Shown here one piece after another: positions 26,231-35,496 of a DNA stretch of 64,000 nt. The notes under the pieces were generated by a model. The model did no database searches. It was not told where the DNA came from and worked only from the letters and a program-made list of their open reading frames with translations. Location of the stretch: positions 62,001-126,000 of the forward strand of contig NZ_AUGD01000001.1 of NCBI RefSeq assembly GCF_000426845.1. Direction: 5' to 3'. The stretch's first letter is position 1, and every line of letters starts with the position of its first letter. The position numbers were made by a program, and so were the translations under genes. The stretch comes from Bradyrhizobium sp. in8p8. Lineage in GTDB: Bacteria > Pseudomonadota > Alphaproteobacteria > Rhizobiales > Xanthobacteraceae.

Positions 26231-27109
26231 ATGCTGATCGCATTCAAGCTGAAGCTGGTGCTTGCCTGCGCGGCCGGGCTTGCAGGGCCGCTCGCCGTTG
26301 CGCCTCTCATGTCGGAGATGAAGACACACGCCGCGCAAGAAGAGCCGGCGATTGTCGAGGTCGCCGCGGGCAGCTTCCTGTATCGCGAGGCCGGCGACTT
26401 CACGCGCGGCGGGCAGCAGGCAGAAGCGCCGCTGCGCACACTCCGGTTCGACCGGCCGCTGCACATCATGCGCGAGCAGGTCTCGTCCGCCGACTTTCAG
26501 CTCTGCGTGCGGGATGGCGCATGCCGCGCTTTGGGCCGCGACGTCGTCATCGCGCCGGATCGTCCTGCGGTCCAGGTGAACTGGTATGACGCCGAAGCCT
26601 ATGCGGGCTGGTTGTCGCGCAAGACCGGCAAGCATTATCGACTTCCCAGCGACGAGGAATGGGCATTCGCCGCCGGCAGCCGCTTCAAGGACGACGGCGT
26701 GCCGGTCGATGCAAGCGATCCGTCAAAGCGCTGGATCAGCCGCTACGAGCGCGAGTCCGAGCGCGACGCTTCCGACACCGCCGCCCATCCGTTCGGCAAG
26801 TTCGGCCTGAACGAGCACGGCCTCGAAGGCGTCTCCGGCAACGTCTGGGAATGGACGTCGACCTGCTTCGTGCGCTCGCGCGTCGACGAGGCCGGCAACG
26901 CGATCCGCCCGACCGTGAACTGCGGGGTTCGTGTCGCCGAGGGCGCCCACCGCGCCTATGTCACCGACTTCGTTCGCGATGCCCGCGCCGGCGGCTGCGC
27001 CCAGGGCGTGCCGCCCGCCAATCTCGGCTTCCGCCTGGTCCGCGAGCAGACGTCGTGGCTGGTCAGCGTGTCGAAGCGCCTGAGCAAGGCGTGGCCGGCA
27101 AGATCATAG
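26231..27109 (+). CDS. nirV: NirV, formylglycine-generating-enzyme-like protein
   Basis: 292 residues. A signal peptide is likely (LAGPLAVAPLMSEMKTHAA). The rest is an FGE-sulfatase (SUMF1-like) domain: VQVNWYDAEAYAGWLSRKTGKHYRLPSDEEWAFAA is split here as NWYDAEAYAGWL and YRLPSDEEWAFAA, and the end has GNVWEWTSTC and NLGFRLVRE. NirV occurs next to nirK in many denitrifiers; its exact role, perhaps maturation, is not settled. GGAGG precedes ATG 26231 by six bases. It is in the nirK transcription unit beyond the hairpin. Confidence 0.92.
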   Translation: MLIAFKLKLVLACAAGLAGPLAVAPLMSEMKTHAAQEEPAIVEVAAGSFLYREAGDFTRGGQQAEAPLRTLRFDRPLHIMREQVSSADFQLCVRDGACRALGRDVVIAPDRPAVQVNWYDAEAYAGWLSRKTGKHYRLPSDEEWAFAAGSRFKDDGVPVDASDPSKRWISRYERESERDASDTAAHPFGKFGLNEHGLEGVSGNVWEWTSTCFVRSRVDEAGNAIRPTVNCGVRVAEGAHRAYVTDFVRDARAGGCAQGVPPANLGFRLVREQTSWLVSVSKRLSKAWPARS

Positions 27110-27142
27110 CTGCCCGCCGTTTCCCCACGATAGTCGCCGCCT

Positions 27143-27180
27143 CTTAGAACGAGTCTAAACTATTATTGGAATCACTCTAA
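27143..27180 (+). promoter_or_regulatory. Two Irr-box-like elements upstream of iron ABC genes
   Basis: TTAGAACGAGTCTAA (27144-27158) and TTGGAATCACTCTAA (27166-27180) resemble the Irr/iron-control pattern TTTAGAA-N3-TTCTAAA. Their centres are 22 bp apart, two helical turns, so both would face the same side. They lie about 90-127 bp before the start of the iron-binding protein gene. Confidence 0.65.
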
Positions 27181-27270
27181 GTCATGTCTCTTCGCGACAT
27201 CGCGTCGCTGACTTTGCCGCACTGTCTGCGCTACTCAGTGAGGCGTTCAATTGCCCGCCTGGGAGCCCTT

Positions 27271-28299
27271 ATGATCAATCTTCGTGTCCTCGCCGCGTCC
27301 GCGGCGGTGCTGAGCCTGACCTCGGCCTTCGTGTCGAAAGCAGCCGCCGACAATGGCGCGGTCAACGTCTATACCTATCGCGAGACCAAGCTGATCCAGC
27401 CGCTGTTCGATGCCTTCAGCAAGGATACGGGCATCAAGGTCAATGTCGTCTCCGCAAGCTCCGGTCTGGAGCAGCGCATGAAGGCGGAAGGCGCCAACAG
27501 TCCGGCCGACGTGCTGCTGACGGTGGATATCGGCCGCATCGACGAGGCCGTCCAGGCCGGCGTCACCCAGCCGATCAAGTCGGAAGTGGTCGATAAGGTC
27601 GTGCCGGCGCAGTATCGTGATCCGGACGGACACTGGGCCGGCATCTCCATGCGCGCGCGCGTGATCTATGCCTCGAAGGATCGCGTCAAGCAGGACAAGA
27701 TCACCTATGAGGAGCTTGCCGACCCCAAGTGGAAGGGCAAGATCTGCATCCGCTCGGGCCAGCACATCTACAACAACGCGCTGTTCGCGGCCTACACGGC
27801 AAAGCACGGCGAGGCCAAGACCGAGGAATGGCTGCGGGGCGTGAAAGCCAATCTCGCGCAAAAGCCGTCGGGCGGCGATCGTGAAGCCGCGCGTGACGTC
27901 GCCGCAGGCAAGTGCGATATCGGCATCGGCAACACCTATTACTGGGCGCTGATGATGAACAACGATCCCGAGAAGAAGCCGTGGGCGGAAGCGACGCGCG
28001 TCATTCTGCCGACCTTCGAAGGCGGCGGCACCCACGTCAACCTCTCGGGCGTGCTGCTCGCCAAGCACGCGCCCAACAAGGCCAACGCCATCAAGCTGAT
28101 CGAGTGGCTCGTCAGCGAGCAGGCGCAGCAGATGTATGCCGACCAGAACTACGAATATCCGGTCCGCGCCGGCGTCGCCGTCAACTCCACCATCGCGGGC
28201 TACGGCAAGCTCGGCCCCGATCCGTTGCCGATCGCAAAGATCGCCGCCAACCGCAAGGCTGCGGCCTCGCTGGTGGACAAGGTCGGCTTTGACAACTGA
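27271..28299 (+). CDS. fbpA: Ferric-iron ABC binding protein, FbpA/AfuA type
   Basis: 342 residues with a signal peptide ending near KAAA. The mature part is a class 1 ferric-binding protein: VNVYTYRETKLIQPLFDAF, then SGLEQRMKAEGANSPADVLLTVDIGR, and near the C-terminus DQNYEYPVRAGV with the paired Tyr type of iron ligand. GGGAG precedes ATG 27271 by five bases; the frame extends to 27184 without one. Irr-like boxes lie upstream, fitting iron regulation. The permease gene follows with an overlapping or nearby start. No ATPase gene is present. Confidence 0.9.
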   Translation: MINLRVLAASAAVLSLTSAFVSKAAADNGAVNVYTYRETKLIQPLFDAFSKDTGIKVNVVSASSGLEQRMKAEGANSPADVLLTVDIGRIDEAVQAGVTQPIKSEVVDKVVPAQYRDPDGHWAGISMRARVIYASKDRVKQDKITYEELADPKWKGKICIRSGQHIYNNALFAAYTAKHGEAKTEEWLRGVKANLAQKPSGGDREAARDVAAGKCDIGIGNTYYWALMMNNDPEKKPWAEATRVILPTFEGGGTHVNLSGVLLAKHAPNKANAIKLIEWLVSEQAQQMYADQNYEYPVRAGVAVNSTIAGYGKLGPDPLPIAKIAANRKAAASLVDKVGFDN

Positions 28300-29998
28300 T
28301 CTCTGGCAGCCCTCGTCTGTCAAACTGGTAGAAGCAACGAGCACACGGCCTTGCTCGAGAGGCCGTGTGCACGCCGCAACCGCAACCGCCATCGCAGTCG
28401 CAGCCGCGATCCTGGTCGCGGCGCCCGTGATCTCGATCGTTTCGCTGGCTTTGCAGCCGGCATCCGATGTGTGGCACGACCTGATCAACTACGTGTTGCC
28501 GGCCGCCCTCCTCGACACTGCCCTTCTGCTCATCGGGGTCGGCGCGCTCACACTTCTGATCGGCGCCGGCACTGCGTGGGTGATGTCGCGCCACGATTTT
28601 CCCGGCCGGGGCATGCTCCTGTGGCTGATGCCGCTGCCGCTGGCGATTCCGACGTATCTTGCGGCGTACGTCTATGCCGATCTGTTCGAGCCGCTCGGCC
28701 TGGTGCATCGCACCCTGGCGATCTGGCTGCCGCTGGGCGATGCGCTCGGCCTTCTGCCCAACCTCCGCTCGCTGCCGGGCGCCATCTTCGTGATCGGGCT
28801 CGTGCTCTACCCTTACGTCTATCTCTCGGCGCGTGCGACGTTCCAGGTTCAGTCAGCCGAATTCGCGGAAGCGGCGACGACGCTCGGCGCCGGCCGATGG
28901 ACCATCTTGTGGCGCGTTTCACTGCCCATGGCGCGGCCGGCGCTGGCGGTCGGCGTGGCGCTGGTCGCGCTGGAAACGCTCAACGACATCGGCGCGAGCG
29001 AATATCTCGGCATCCGCACCCTGACGGTCTCGATCTTCACCACCTGGCTCAACCGCGGCAGCCTTGCCGGTGCTGCGCAACTCGCCTGCCTGATGCTTGC
29101 GATCGTCGCCGGCCTGATCGCGATGGAGCGCTACGGCCGCCGCAACGCCAACATCGAATTCTCGGCCGAAAGCCCCCATGTGAGGCAGCGGACCCCGCTT
29201 TCGGGCGCAAGAGCGTGGACTGCGTTCGCGGTCTGCCTGCTGCCGGCGCTGATCGGCTTCATCGTGCCGCTGCTCTATCTGGCGCATCAGGCTCTTGGCC
29301 GCGGACTGCTTGCAAATTTCGATCCGCTCCTGTGGCGCCACACCTTCCATTCGTTTGCCTTTGCAGCGCTCGCGACGGCCATGGCGCTGATACTTGCGCT
29401 CGCCACGACCATTGCGCACCGCTTTCGGCCGGATCCTCTGCGATATGTGGCGATGAGCATCGCGCAGACCGGATACGCGCTGCCGGGCCTCGTGATTGCC
29501 CTCGGCCTGCTGACCCCCGTACTCGCGGTCGATAACGCGCTGAGCGCGGTCGCCACCTGGACGGGATTTTCGCTGCCCGGGCTGTTGCTGGTCGGCTCGG
29601 GGACGGCCGTCGTCATCGCCTATACGATCCGTTTTCTGGCCGTCCCGGTCGGCATGATCAAGGCCGGGTTCGACAGCATTCCGCGCGACTATGACGAGAG
29701 CGCGCGCACGGTCGGCGCAGGCCAGGCGGTCATGTTGAGACAGATCTATCTGCCGCTGCTCCGGCCCGCGATGCTCGGCGCCATCATCATCATGTTCGTC
29801 GACTGCCTGAAGGAGCTGCCGGCAACGCTGCTCTTGCGGCCCCTCAACGTCGAAACGCTGTCGACGTCGATCTACCAGTTCGCAAGCCGAGGCAATTTCG
29901 AGGACGGCGCGCTGGCGGCCCTCCTGATCATCGCGGCCAGCATCGGCCCGGTTGCCTGGCTGACCCGGTTCTCCGAAGTGCCGAGCGGCCCCGCTTGA
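28289..29998 (+). CDS. fbpB: Ferric-iron ABC permease, two fused domains (FbpB)
   Basis: About 569 residues, two tandem permease domains with about twelve helices, as in FbpB. Each half has an EAA-type loop: FAEAATTLGAGRWTILWRVSLP and YDESARTVGAGQAVMLRQIYLP. The start is not certain. TTG 28289 overlaps the fbpA gene by 11 bp and has AAGG six bases before it. GTG 28367 has GAGAGG before it but lies in the right arm of the hairpin at 28341-28370 and gives 544 residues. No ATPase gene follows, so the ATPase must come from elsewhere. Confidence 0.88.
   Translation: MTTDLWQPSSVKLVEATSTRPCSRGRVHAATATAIAVAAAILVAAPVISIVSLALQPASDVWHDLINYVLPAALLDTALLLIGVGALTLLIGAGTAWVMSRHDFPGRGMLLWLMPLPLAIPTYLAAYVYADLFEPLGLVHRTLAIWLPLGDALGLLPNLRSLPGAIFVIGLVLYPYVYLSARATFQVQSAEFAEAATTLGAGRWTILWRVSLPMARPALAVGVALVALETLNDIGASEYLGIRTLTVSIFTTWLNRGSLAGAAQLACLMLAIVAGLIAMERYGRRNANIEFSAESPHVRQRTPLSGARAWTAFAVCLLPALIGFIVPLLYLAHQALGRGLLANFDPLLWRHTFHSFAFAALATAMALILALATTIAHRFRPDPLRYVAMSIAQTGYALPGLVIALGLLTPVLAVDNALSAVATWTGFSLPGLLLVGSGTAVVIAYTIRFLAVPVGMIKAGFDSIPRDYDESARTVGAGQAVMLRQIYLPLLRPAMLGAIIIMFVDCLKELPATLLLRPLNVETLSTSIYQFASRGNFEDGALAALLIIAASIGPVAWLTRFSEVPSGPA
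28341..28370 (+). other. Perfect 10-bp stem hairpin at the fbpA/fbpB junction
   Basis: GCACACGGCC (28341-28350), ten-base loop, GGCCGTGTGC (28361-28370). It lies 41 bp after the fbpA stop. If GTG 28367 is the real permease start it would be hidden in the stem; if TTG 28289 is used the hairpin is inside the coding region. Either way it could lower permease synthesis relative to the binding protein. Confidence 0.6.
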
Positions 29999-30195
29999 AG
30001 GCATGGGACATTGTCATTCGTGGCGCCTCGACCCGTTAAGTGGTCATCGCCCAACCTGATGGCGCGATACGGCACTTCGGGAGTTCGTGATTGATCGAAC
30101 GGCCGCCACGGCCGGCCTTCACGGGATGGCAGCGCTGAATCAGAATCGTGAGGACGCGCAGACCGTTCGTGAATGCGCGCCCCAGCGTTTTCCGC

Positions 30196-30846
30196 TTACG
30201 TGTTCTTCAGCGCGACGCGGAATTCGGCTTCGGTCTTGGCCTTGACCTCGTCGAGCGAAACGCCGTCGGCGAGCTCGATCAGCGCCATGCCGCCGCTGCC
30301 GTGCTTGTCGATGGTGAAGACGGCGAGATCGGTCACGACCATGTCGACCACGCGCTCGCCCGTCAGCGGCAGGTTGCACTGCTTCAGCAGCTTCGGACCG
30401 TCCTTGGCCGAATGCTCCATCACCACGATGACGCGCTTGACGCCGGCGACGAGATCCATCGCGCCACCCATGCCCTTGACCATCTTGCCAGGGATCATCC
30501 AATTGGCGAGATCGCCGTTCTGGGCCACCTGCATCGCGCCAAGGATGGAGAGATCCATGTGGCCGCCGCGGATCATGCCGAAGGAATCGGCGCTGGAGAA
30601 ATAGGAAGTCGAGGGCAGCTCGCTGACGGTCTGCTTGCCCGCGTTGATCAGATCGGGATCCTCTTCGCCCTCATAGGGGAATGGACCCATGCCGAGCATG
30701 CCGTTCTCGCTCTGCAAGGAAACGTCCATGCCGTCGGGAATGTAGTTCGAGACCAGCGTCGGGATGCCGATGCCGAGATTGACGTAGTAGCCATCGCGCA
30801 ATTCCTTTGCGGCGCGCGCGGCCATCTGTTCACGGGTCCAGGCCAT
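30196..30846 (-). CDS. scoB: 3-oxoacid CoA-transferase subunit B
   Basis: 216 residues. The catalytic Glu (E47) is in [12 protein letters not shown], the signature of class I CoA-transferase beta subunits. Other family features are [16 protein letters not shown] and [14 protein letters not shown]. With subunit A it moves CoA between succinyl-CoA and acetoacetate or a similar oxoacid in ketone-body or PHB-linked catabolism. Its start overlaps the scoA stop (TGATG). The symbol atoA would also fit; the substrate was not tested. Confidence 0.93.
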   Translation of the reverse strand: MAWTREQMAARAAKELRDGYYVNLGIGIPTLVSNYIPDGMDVSLQSENGMLGMGPFPYEGEEDPDLINAGKQTVSELPSTSYFSSADSFGMIRGGHMDLSILGAMQVAQNGDLANWMIPGKMVKGMGGAMDLVAGVKRVIVVMEHSAKDGPKLLKQCNLPLTGERVVDMVVTDLAVFTIDKHGSGGMALIELADGVSLDEVKAKTEAEFRVALKNT

Positions 30847-31583
30847 CAGATTTCAACTCCAGTGCCAGCCGCCGGCGCCGTCGTCGGACGCGGGCGCGTG
30901 TTGCGGAATTCGATGCGCTTCTTGGCCGTACCGACCTCGACGATGCGCTTCACGAAGATGCCCGGCGTGTGAATGTGGTCGGGATTGAGTTCGCCGGCCG
31001 GAACCAGATGCTCGACCTCGGCCACGGTGATCTTCGCGGCCGTCGCCATCATCGGGTTAAAGTTGCGCGCGGTCTTGCGGTAGATGAGGTTGCCGGCGGT
31101 GTCGCCCTTCCAGGCGTGCACGATGGCAAGATCGGCGAACAGGCCGCGCTCCATCAGGTACTTCTCGCCGTCGAATTCCTTCACTTCCTTGCCTTCGGCG
31201 ATCAGCGTGCCTACGCCGGTCTTGGTGTAGAAAGCCGGGATGCCGGCGCCGCCTGCGCGGATGCGCTCGGCCAGCGTGCCCTGCGGATTGAATTCGAGTT
31301 CCAGCTCGCCGGCCAGGAATTGCTGGGCGAACAGCTTGTTCTCGCCCACGTAGGACGAGATCATCTTCTTGATCTGGCGGGTTTCGAGAAGGCGGCTGAG
31401 GCCGATGCCGTCGACTCCGGCATTGTTGGAGACCACCGTCAGGCCCTTGACACCGGATTCGCGGATCGCGTCCGACAGCTCCTCGGCAATGCCGCAGAGG
31501 CCGAAACCGCCCGACATGATCATCATGTTGTCTTTGAGAATGCCCTCAAGAGCCGACTTGGCGTCGGGATAGACCTTGTTCAT
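30846..31583 (-). CDS. scoA: 3-oxoacid CoA-transferase subunit A
   Basis: 245 residues, alpha subunit of a class I CoA-transferase: [22 protein letters not shown] near the start (glycine-rich CoA-binding loop) and a late [24 protein letters not shown] 31583 is chosen because GAGG lies eight bases before it; the frame extends to 31727 without a ribosome site. scoA and scoB overlap and make one operon transcribed leftward. Confidence 0.93.
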   Translation of the reverse strand: MNKVYPDAKSALEGILKDNMMIMSGGFGLCGIAEELSDAIRESGVKGLTVVSNNAGVDGIGLSRLLETRQIKKMISSYVGENKLFAQQFLAGELELEFNPQGTLAERIRAGGAGIPAFYTKTGVGTLIAEGKEVKEFDGEKYLMERGLFADLAIVHAWKGDTAGNLIYRKTARNFNPMMATAAKITVAEVEHLVPAGELNPDHIHTPGIFVKRIVEVGTAKKRIEFRNTRPRPTTAPAAGTGVEI

Positions 31584-31843
31584 GCAAAAAACCTCGACTG
31601 AACCTTCGGCTCGCAGGCCTCGCGCCTTGTTGGCGGCGATTATTAGGCGAAATCGTCCGAAGCCGTCAATGATACGGGGTTCTCCGCTTCGCCCCTGGGT
31701 GATAGAAGCTGCCCGCGCCGTGGGCATAGCCGTGCCGCGGCCTTGAAAGCGTCAAGAAAACCCATCAAGTTGCGGGGGTTGGGTGTGGGCGCGCAGGTTC
31801 ACCGGCCAGCCCTTCTAACGCCAGCGACCAACCCGATCAGGAC

Positions 31844-33784
31844 ATGCCATTGACCATGGCCCAAGGAATGAAGCGCCTGGGGACGCCGATCGCGGCGCTG
31901 CTCGGCATGGCGCTGATCGCCCTGATCGCGACCTCCTGGCTCATCAACCGCGACGCGCTACGCAAAGCGGTCGAAGCGCAAATCCGCAACGTCACCGGGC
32001 TCGAGCTCAGCGTCGCAGGCACCATCGACATCTCGGTGCTTCCGGCAAGCTACATCTCCTTCCGTGACGTCGGCCTCAAGGGCGGCGGCACCAGCACGCC
32101 GGCGCTTCAGGTCGACGTGCTCACCGCAAACCTGCGGCTGTTGCCGCTATTGCTGCAGCGGTTCGAGATCGCCGACCTGACGCTGTTGCGGCCGCGCATC
32201 CATGTCAGCCTCAAGCCGGACGGCGAGAGCAACTGGACGCCCTTCATCCAGACCATCGCGCGCACCATGAAGCCGGGGGCGGAGAATCAGGTCTCGTTCT
32301 CCGAAATCCGGATTCAGGACGGCGTGCTCGATTACGTGGACGTCGCCACGCAAGCCACCGACAAGCTCGAGGACATCGACCTTTCGTTGGCCTGGCCCTC
32401 GATCTCGCGCTCCTTTGCTGCGACCGGGCAGTTCGACTGGCGCGGCGAGCGCGTCGACGGCTCGATCAGCTTTTCCGATTTCGTCGCCGCCCTTTCCGGC
32501 GACCGGTCTGGCCTGAAGGCGCGGATCGCCAGCCCGCCGCTCAAGCTCGCCTTTGACGGCAGCGTCGCCAATCGCACCAGCCCGATGATGGAAGGCACGC
32601 TCACCGTCGACAGCCCTTCCCTGCGCAACGCGCTACGCTGGACCGGACAGCCGCAGCCCGGCAGCGGCGGCTTCGGCCGGTTCGCGCTGAAGGCGCGCGC
32701 CAATGTGGTCGGCCCCTCGATCGCGCTCACCAATGTCAACGTCGAGCTCGACGGCAATGCCGCCGAGGGCGTCATGACCTACGCCAATAACGGCCGGCAG
32801 ACGCTGCAGGCGACGCTCGCCGCCGACGCGCTCGACTTCACGCCTTATATCTCCACGTTCCGCCTGCTCGCGAGCGGCGCACGCGACTGGAACAGGCAGC
32901 TATTCGATCTCAACGGGCTCTCGACCACCGACCTCGACATGCGCCTGTCCGCGGCAAAGCTGACGGTCGGACCGACGAAGCTCGGCCGCACCGCGATCGG
33001 CGCGAATTTGCGCAACGGCACATTGGCGCTCTCGGTCGGCGAGGCCCAGGTCTATGGCGGGATCGCCAAAGGCTCGTTCGGCATCGCGCGGTCCGATACG
33101 GTCGCCGACATCAAGGCGCAATTCCAGTTCACCGACGTCGACCTGCAGGCTTGCGCCACCGAACTGTTCGGCCTCAACAAGCTGTCCGGCCGCGGCAACA
33201 TCAACGTCTCGCTCCTCGCCTCCGGCTCGAGCCCATTCGGCCTCGTGCAGTCGCTCGACGGCAGCGCTACCATCACCGGACATGATGGCGCGATCGCGGG
33301 CTTCAACGCCGAACAGCTCCTGAAGCGGCTGGAACGGCGGCCGCTGTCGGGCGGCGGCAATTTCCGCAACGGCTCGACGCCTTACAACAATCTCACCATC
33401 GCGGTGAAATTTTCCGACGGAATCGCCACCGCCGAGGACATCCGCGTGGAAGGGCCGGCGACCAGGATCACGCTCACCGGCACCGCATCGGTGCCGACGC
33501 GCGAATACGACATGAAGGGCGTGGCCAGCCTCAACAGCGCGTCGGGGTTCGAACTGCCCTTCGTTGTGCAGGGTCCTTGGGACGATCCGCTGATCTTCCC
33601 CGATCCGGAAAGCCTGATCCGCCGCTCGCCAGCCTCCGCGCCGCTGCTCGACATGCTGAAGGAGCGCAAGGCGGGAGACGCCGTGCGCTCCGCAATCGAG
33701 CGCATCACCGGCAGCGGAAAGCGCCCCGCGCCAGCGGAATCGCCGACGGCCGAGAATTCCAAAGAGAACGCCAAGTCCAACTAG
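31844..33784 (+). CDS. AsmA family protein
   Basis: 646 residues with an N-terminal membrane anchor (about 12-32) and a long beta-rich periplasmic region. The AsmA start (NVTGLELSVAGTIDISVLPASYISFRDV in shortened form: TGLELSVAGTID) and C-terminal AsmA domain (GRGNINVSLLASGSSPFGLVQSL with NGxATITGHDGAIAGFNAEQLL) are clear. AsmA-like proteins are linked to lipid transport or outer-membrane biogenesis. The last 60 residues are charged and disordered. Three in-frame ATGs lie close together (31844, 31856, 31868) and the true start is uncertain. No operon partner. Confidence 0.88.
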   Translation: MPLTMAQGMKRLGTPIAALLGMALIALIATSWLINRDALRKAVEAQIRNVTGLELSVAGTIDISVLPASYISFRDVGLKGGGTSTPALQVDVLTANLRLLPLLLQRFEIADLTLLRPRIHVSLKPDGESNWTPFIQTIARTMKPGAENQVSFSEIRIQDGVLDYVDVATQATDKLEDIDLSLAWPSISRSFAATGQFDWRGERVDGSISFSDFVAALSGDRSGLKARIASPPLKLAFDGSVANRTSPMMEGTLTVDSPSLRNALRWTGQPQPGSGGFGRFALKARANVVGPSIALTNVNVELDGNAAEGVMTYANNGRQTLQATLAADALDFTPYISTFRLLASGARDWNRQLFDLNGLSTTDLDMRLSAAKLTVGPTKLGRTAIGANLRNGTLALSVGEAQVYGGIAKGSFGIARSDTVADIKAQFQFTDVDLQACATELFGLNKLSGRGNINVSLLASGSSPFGLVQSLDGSATITGHDGAIAGFNAEQLLKRLERRPLSGGGNFRNGSTPYNNLTIAVKFSDGIATAEDIRVEGPATRITLTGTASVPTREYDMKGVASLNSASGFELPFVVQGPWDDPLIFPDPESLIRRSPASAPLLDMLKERKAGDAVRSAIERITGSGKRPAPAESPTAENSKENAKSN

Positions 33785-34015
33785 GCTGACGCAGGTGAGT
33801 TTCAACTGAAGCGGAGCCTCTCCGGCGTCGGCCGGACATCGCGAGTTGATCTGGCCGAATTGATGCGGCGATCGGATCGATGCGCGCGTCAAGCAACTGC
33901 CCTGGCCCGACACCCTCAAGACCTGGGTCTGACAAGATGCGTTGATTGCGCTACCATCCTACGCTAGTGTTTTATACGACCGGTTAAAAACACCGGCCGT
34001 TTGAGGGAGAAAAAC

Positions 34016-35401
34016 GTGAGATCCAGGGTTATTGGCGCAGTATCATTGGCGGTCGCTGCGGTCGGGCTTTTTGCCGCCACCGCACCCGCCTTTGCGCAGC
34101 AGAAGACGATCACGGTCTGGTGGGGCAAGGGTTTCTATCGGTCCGAAGACGACGCGCTGATCGAAACGATCAAAAAGTTCGAAGCCAAGACCGGAATCAA
34201 GGTGGAACTGTCACAATACGCGATCCAGGACATGATTCCGAAGACGGTCGCTGCGCTCGACGCCGGCACCGTGCCCGATGTCGCCTATTCCGACTCCTAT
34301 GACGTTCAGGCGCAGGGCAAGTGGGCCTACGAGGGCAAGCTCGAGGACCTCACGGACATCATGGAGCCGATCAAGGGCCGGTTCGTGCAGAACACGCTGG
34401 ACGCGTCGATCCTCTACAACGACGTCGCCAAGAAGAAGGCCTATTACGGCTTCCCGCTGAAGCAGCAGAGCATGCACGTCCAGATCTGGAACGACATGCT
34501 GGAGAAGGCCGGCTTCAAGCAGAGCGACATCCCGAACGACTGGGCGGGCTACTGGACGTTCTGGTGCGACAAGGTGCAGCCGGCGATCCGCAAGGCCACG
34601 GGCCAGCGCGTCTACGCCGTCGGCCAGCCGATGGGCGTGGAATCCACCGACTCCTTCCAGTCGTTCTACACCTTCATGGACGCCTATCACGTCAAGCTGG
34701 TCGACGACGACGGCAAGCTGCTGGTCGACGACCCGAAGGTCCGCGACGGCCTGATCAAGGCGATGAAGGACTATACCGACACCTACATCAAGGGCTGCAC
34801 GCCGCCGTCCTCGACCACATGGAAGGACCCGGACAACAACGTCGCGTTCCACAACAAGACCATCGTGATGACCCACAACTTCACGATCTCCATCGCGGCT
34901 AAATGGTTCGAGGACTTGCAGAACCAGGCCCTTACCCAGGAACAGCGCGACGCCGGCAAGAAGGCCTATGAGCAGGACATCATCACGGCGTCCTTCCCGA
35001 AGGCGCCCGATGGTTCGACCATCAAGTACCGCTCCGACGTCAAGACCGGACTGGTGTTCACCGCGGCCAAGAACAAGGCCGAGGCCAAGCAGTTCATCAG
35101 CTTCCTGCTCCAGGAAGAGAACGTCCGTCCGTACATCGAAGGCGCGCTCGGCCGCTGGTTCCCGGTGACCAAGGAAAGCCAGGAAAGCCCGTTCTGGCAG
35201 GCCGACAAGCACCGCAAGGCCGTCTACGCGCAGTTCAAGGGCGGCACCGCGGCGTTCGACTTCACCAAGAACTGGAAGTTCACGATCCTCAACAATGAGA
35301 ACGTGTGGGCGAAGGCGATGAACCGCGTCGTCAGCGAGAAGGTTCCGGTCGACAAGGCGGTCGACGAACTGATTGCCCGCATCAAGCAGGTCGCGGGTTA
35401 A
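34016..35401 (+). CDS. ABC sugar-type binding protein
   Basis: 461 residues with a signal peptide ending in APAFA. Family 1 solute-binding features: ITVWWGKGFYRSEDDALIE and DAGTVPDVAYSDSYD, and an ALGRWFPVTKE segment near the C-terminus. GTG 34016 is chosen, as GAGGGAG lies about six bases before it; TTG 34001 is in frame but has no such site. Two permease genes follow after a double hairpin region. The substrate is probably a sugar or polyol. It is distinct from the importer at 4.8 kb (low similarity by eye). Confidence 0.9.
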   Translation: MRSRVIGAVSLAVAAVGLFAATAPAFAQQKTITVWWGKGFYRSEDDALIETIKKFEAKTGIKVELSQYAIQDMIPKTVAALDAGTVPDVAYSDSYDVQAQGKWAYEGKLEDLTDIMEPIKGRFVQNTLDASILYNDVAKKKAYYGFPLKQQSMHVQIWNDMLEKAGFKQSDIPNDWAGYWTFWCDKVQPAIRKATGQRVYAVGQPMGVESTDSFQSFYTFMDAYHVKLVDDDGKLLVDDPKVRDGLIKAMKDYTDTYIKGCTPPSSTTWKDPDNNVAFHNKTIVMTHNFTISIAAKWFEDLQNQALTQEQRDAGKKAYEQDIITASFPKAPDGSTIKYRSDVKTGLVFTAAKNKAEAKQFISFLLQEENVRPYIEGALGRWFPVTKESQESPFWQADKHRKAVYAQFKGGTAAFDFTKNWKFTILNNENVWAKAMNRVVSEKVPVDKAVDELIARIKQVAG

Positions 35402-35410
35402 GTCGCCCGC

Positions 35411-35472
35411 CCCCTCTCCCCGCATCACGGAGAGAGGGTGCAAGAACAACACCGGCCGCGTCTCGCGGCCGG
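35411..35472 (+). terminator. Two hairpins between binding-protein and permease genes
   Basis: First, CCCTCTC / GAGAGGG (35412-35438) of the CCTCTCC family. Second, CCGGCCGCG (35452-35460), loop TCT, CGCGGCCGG (35464-35472), followed by CTTCTCTTT. The second has a pyrimidine tail like an intrinsic terminator. It probably limits transcription of the permease genes. Confidence 0.65.
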
Positions 35473-35496
35473 CTTCTCTTTGAAGAGTCCGAAAGA

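Noticed and set aside
26231..27109. nirV considered as a sulfatase-modifying enzyme
   Set aside because: No sulfatase gene is near; its position directly after nirK fits NirV.
28341..28370. Hairpin considered as an intrinsic terminator
   Set aside because: No T-tract follows and it lies at or inside the permease coding region.
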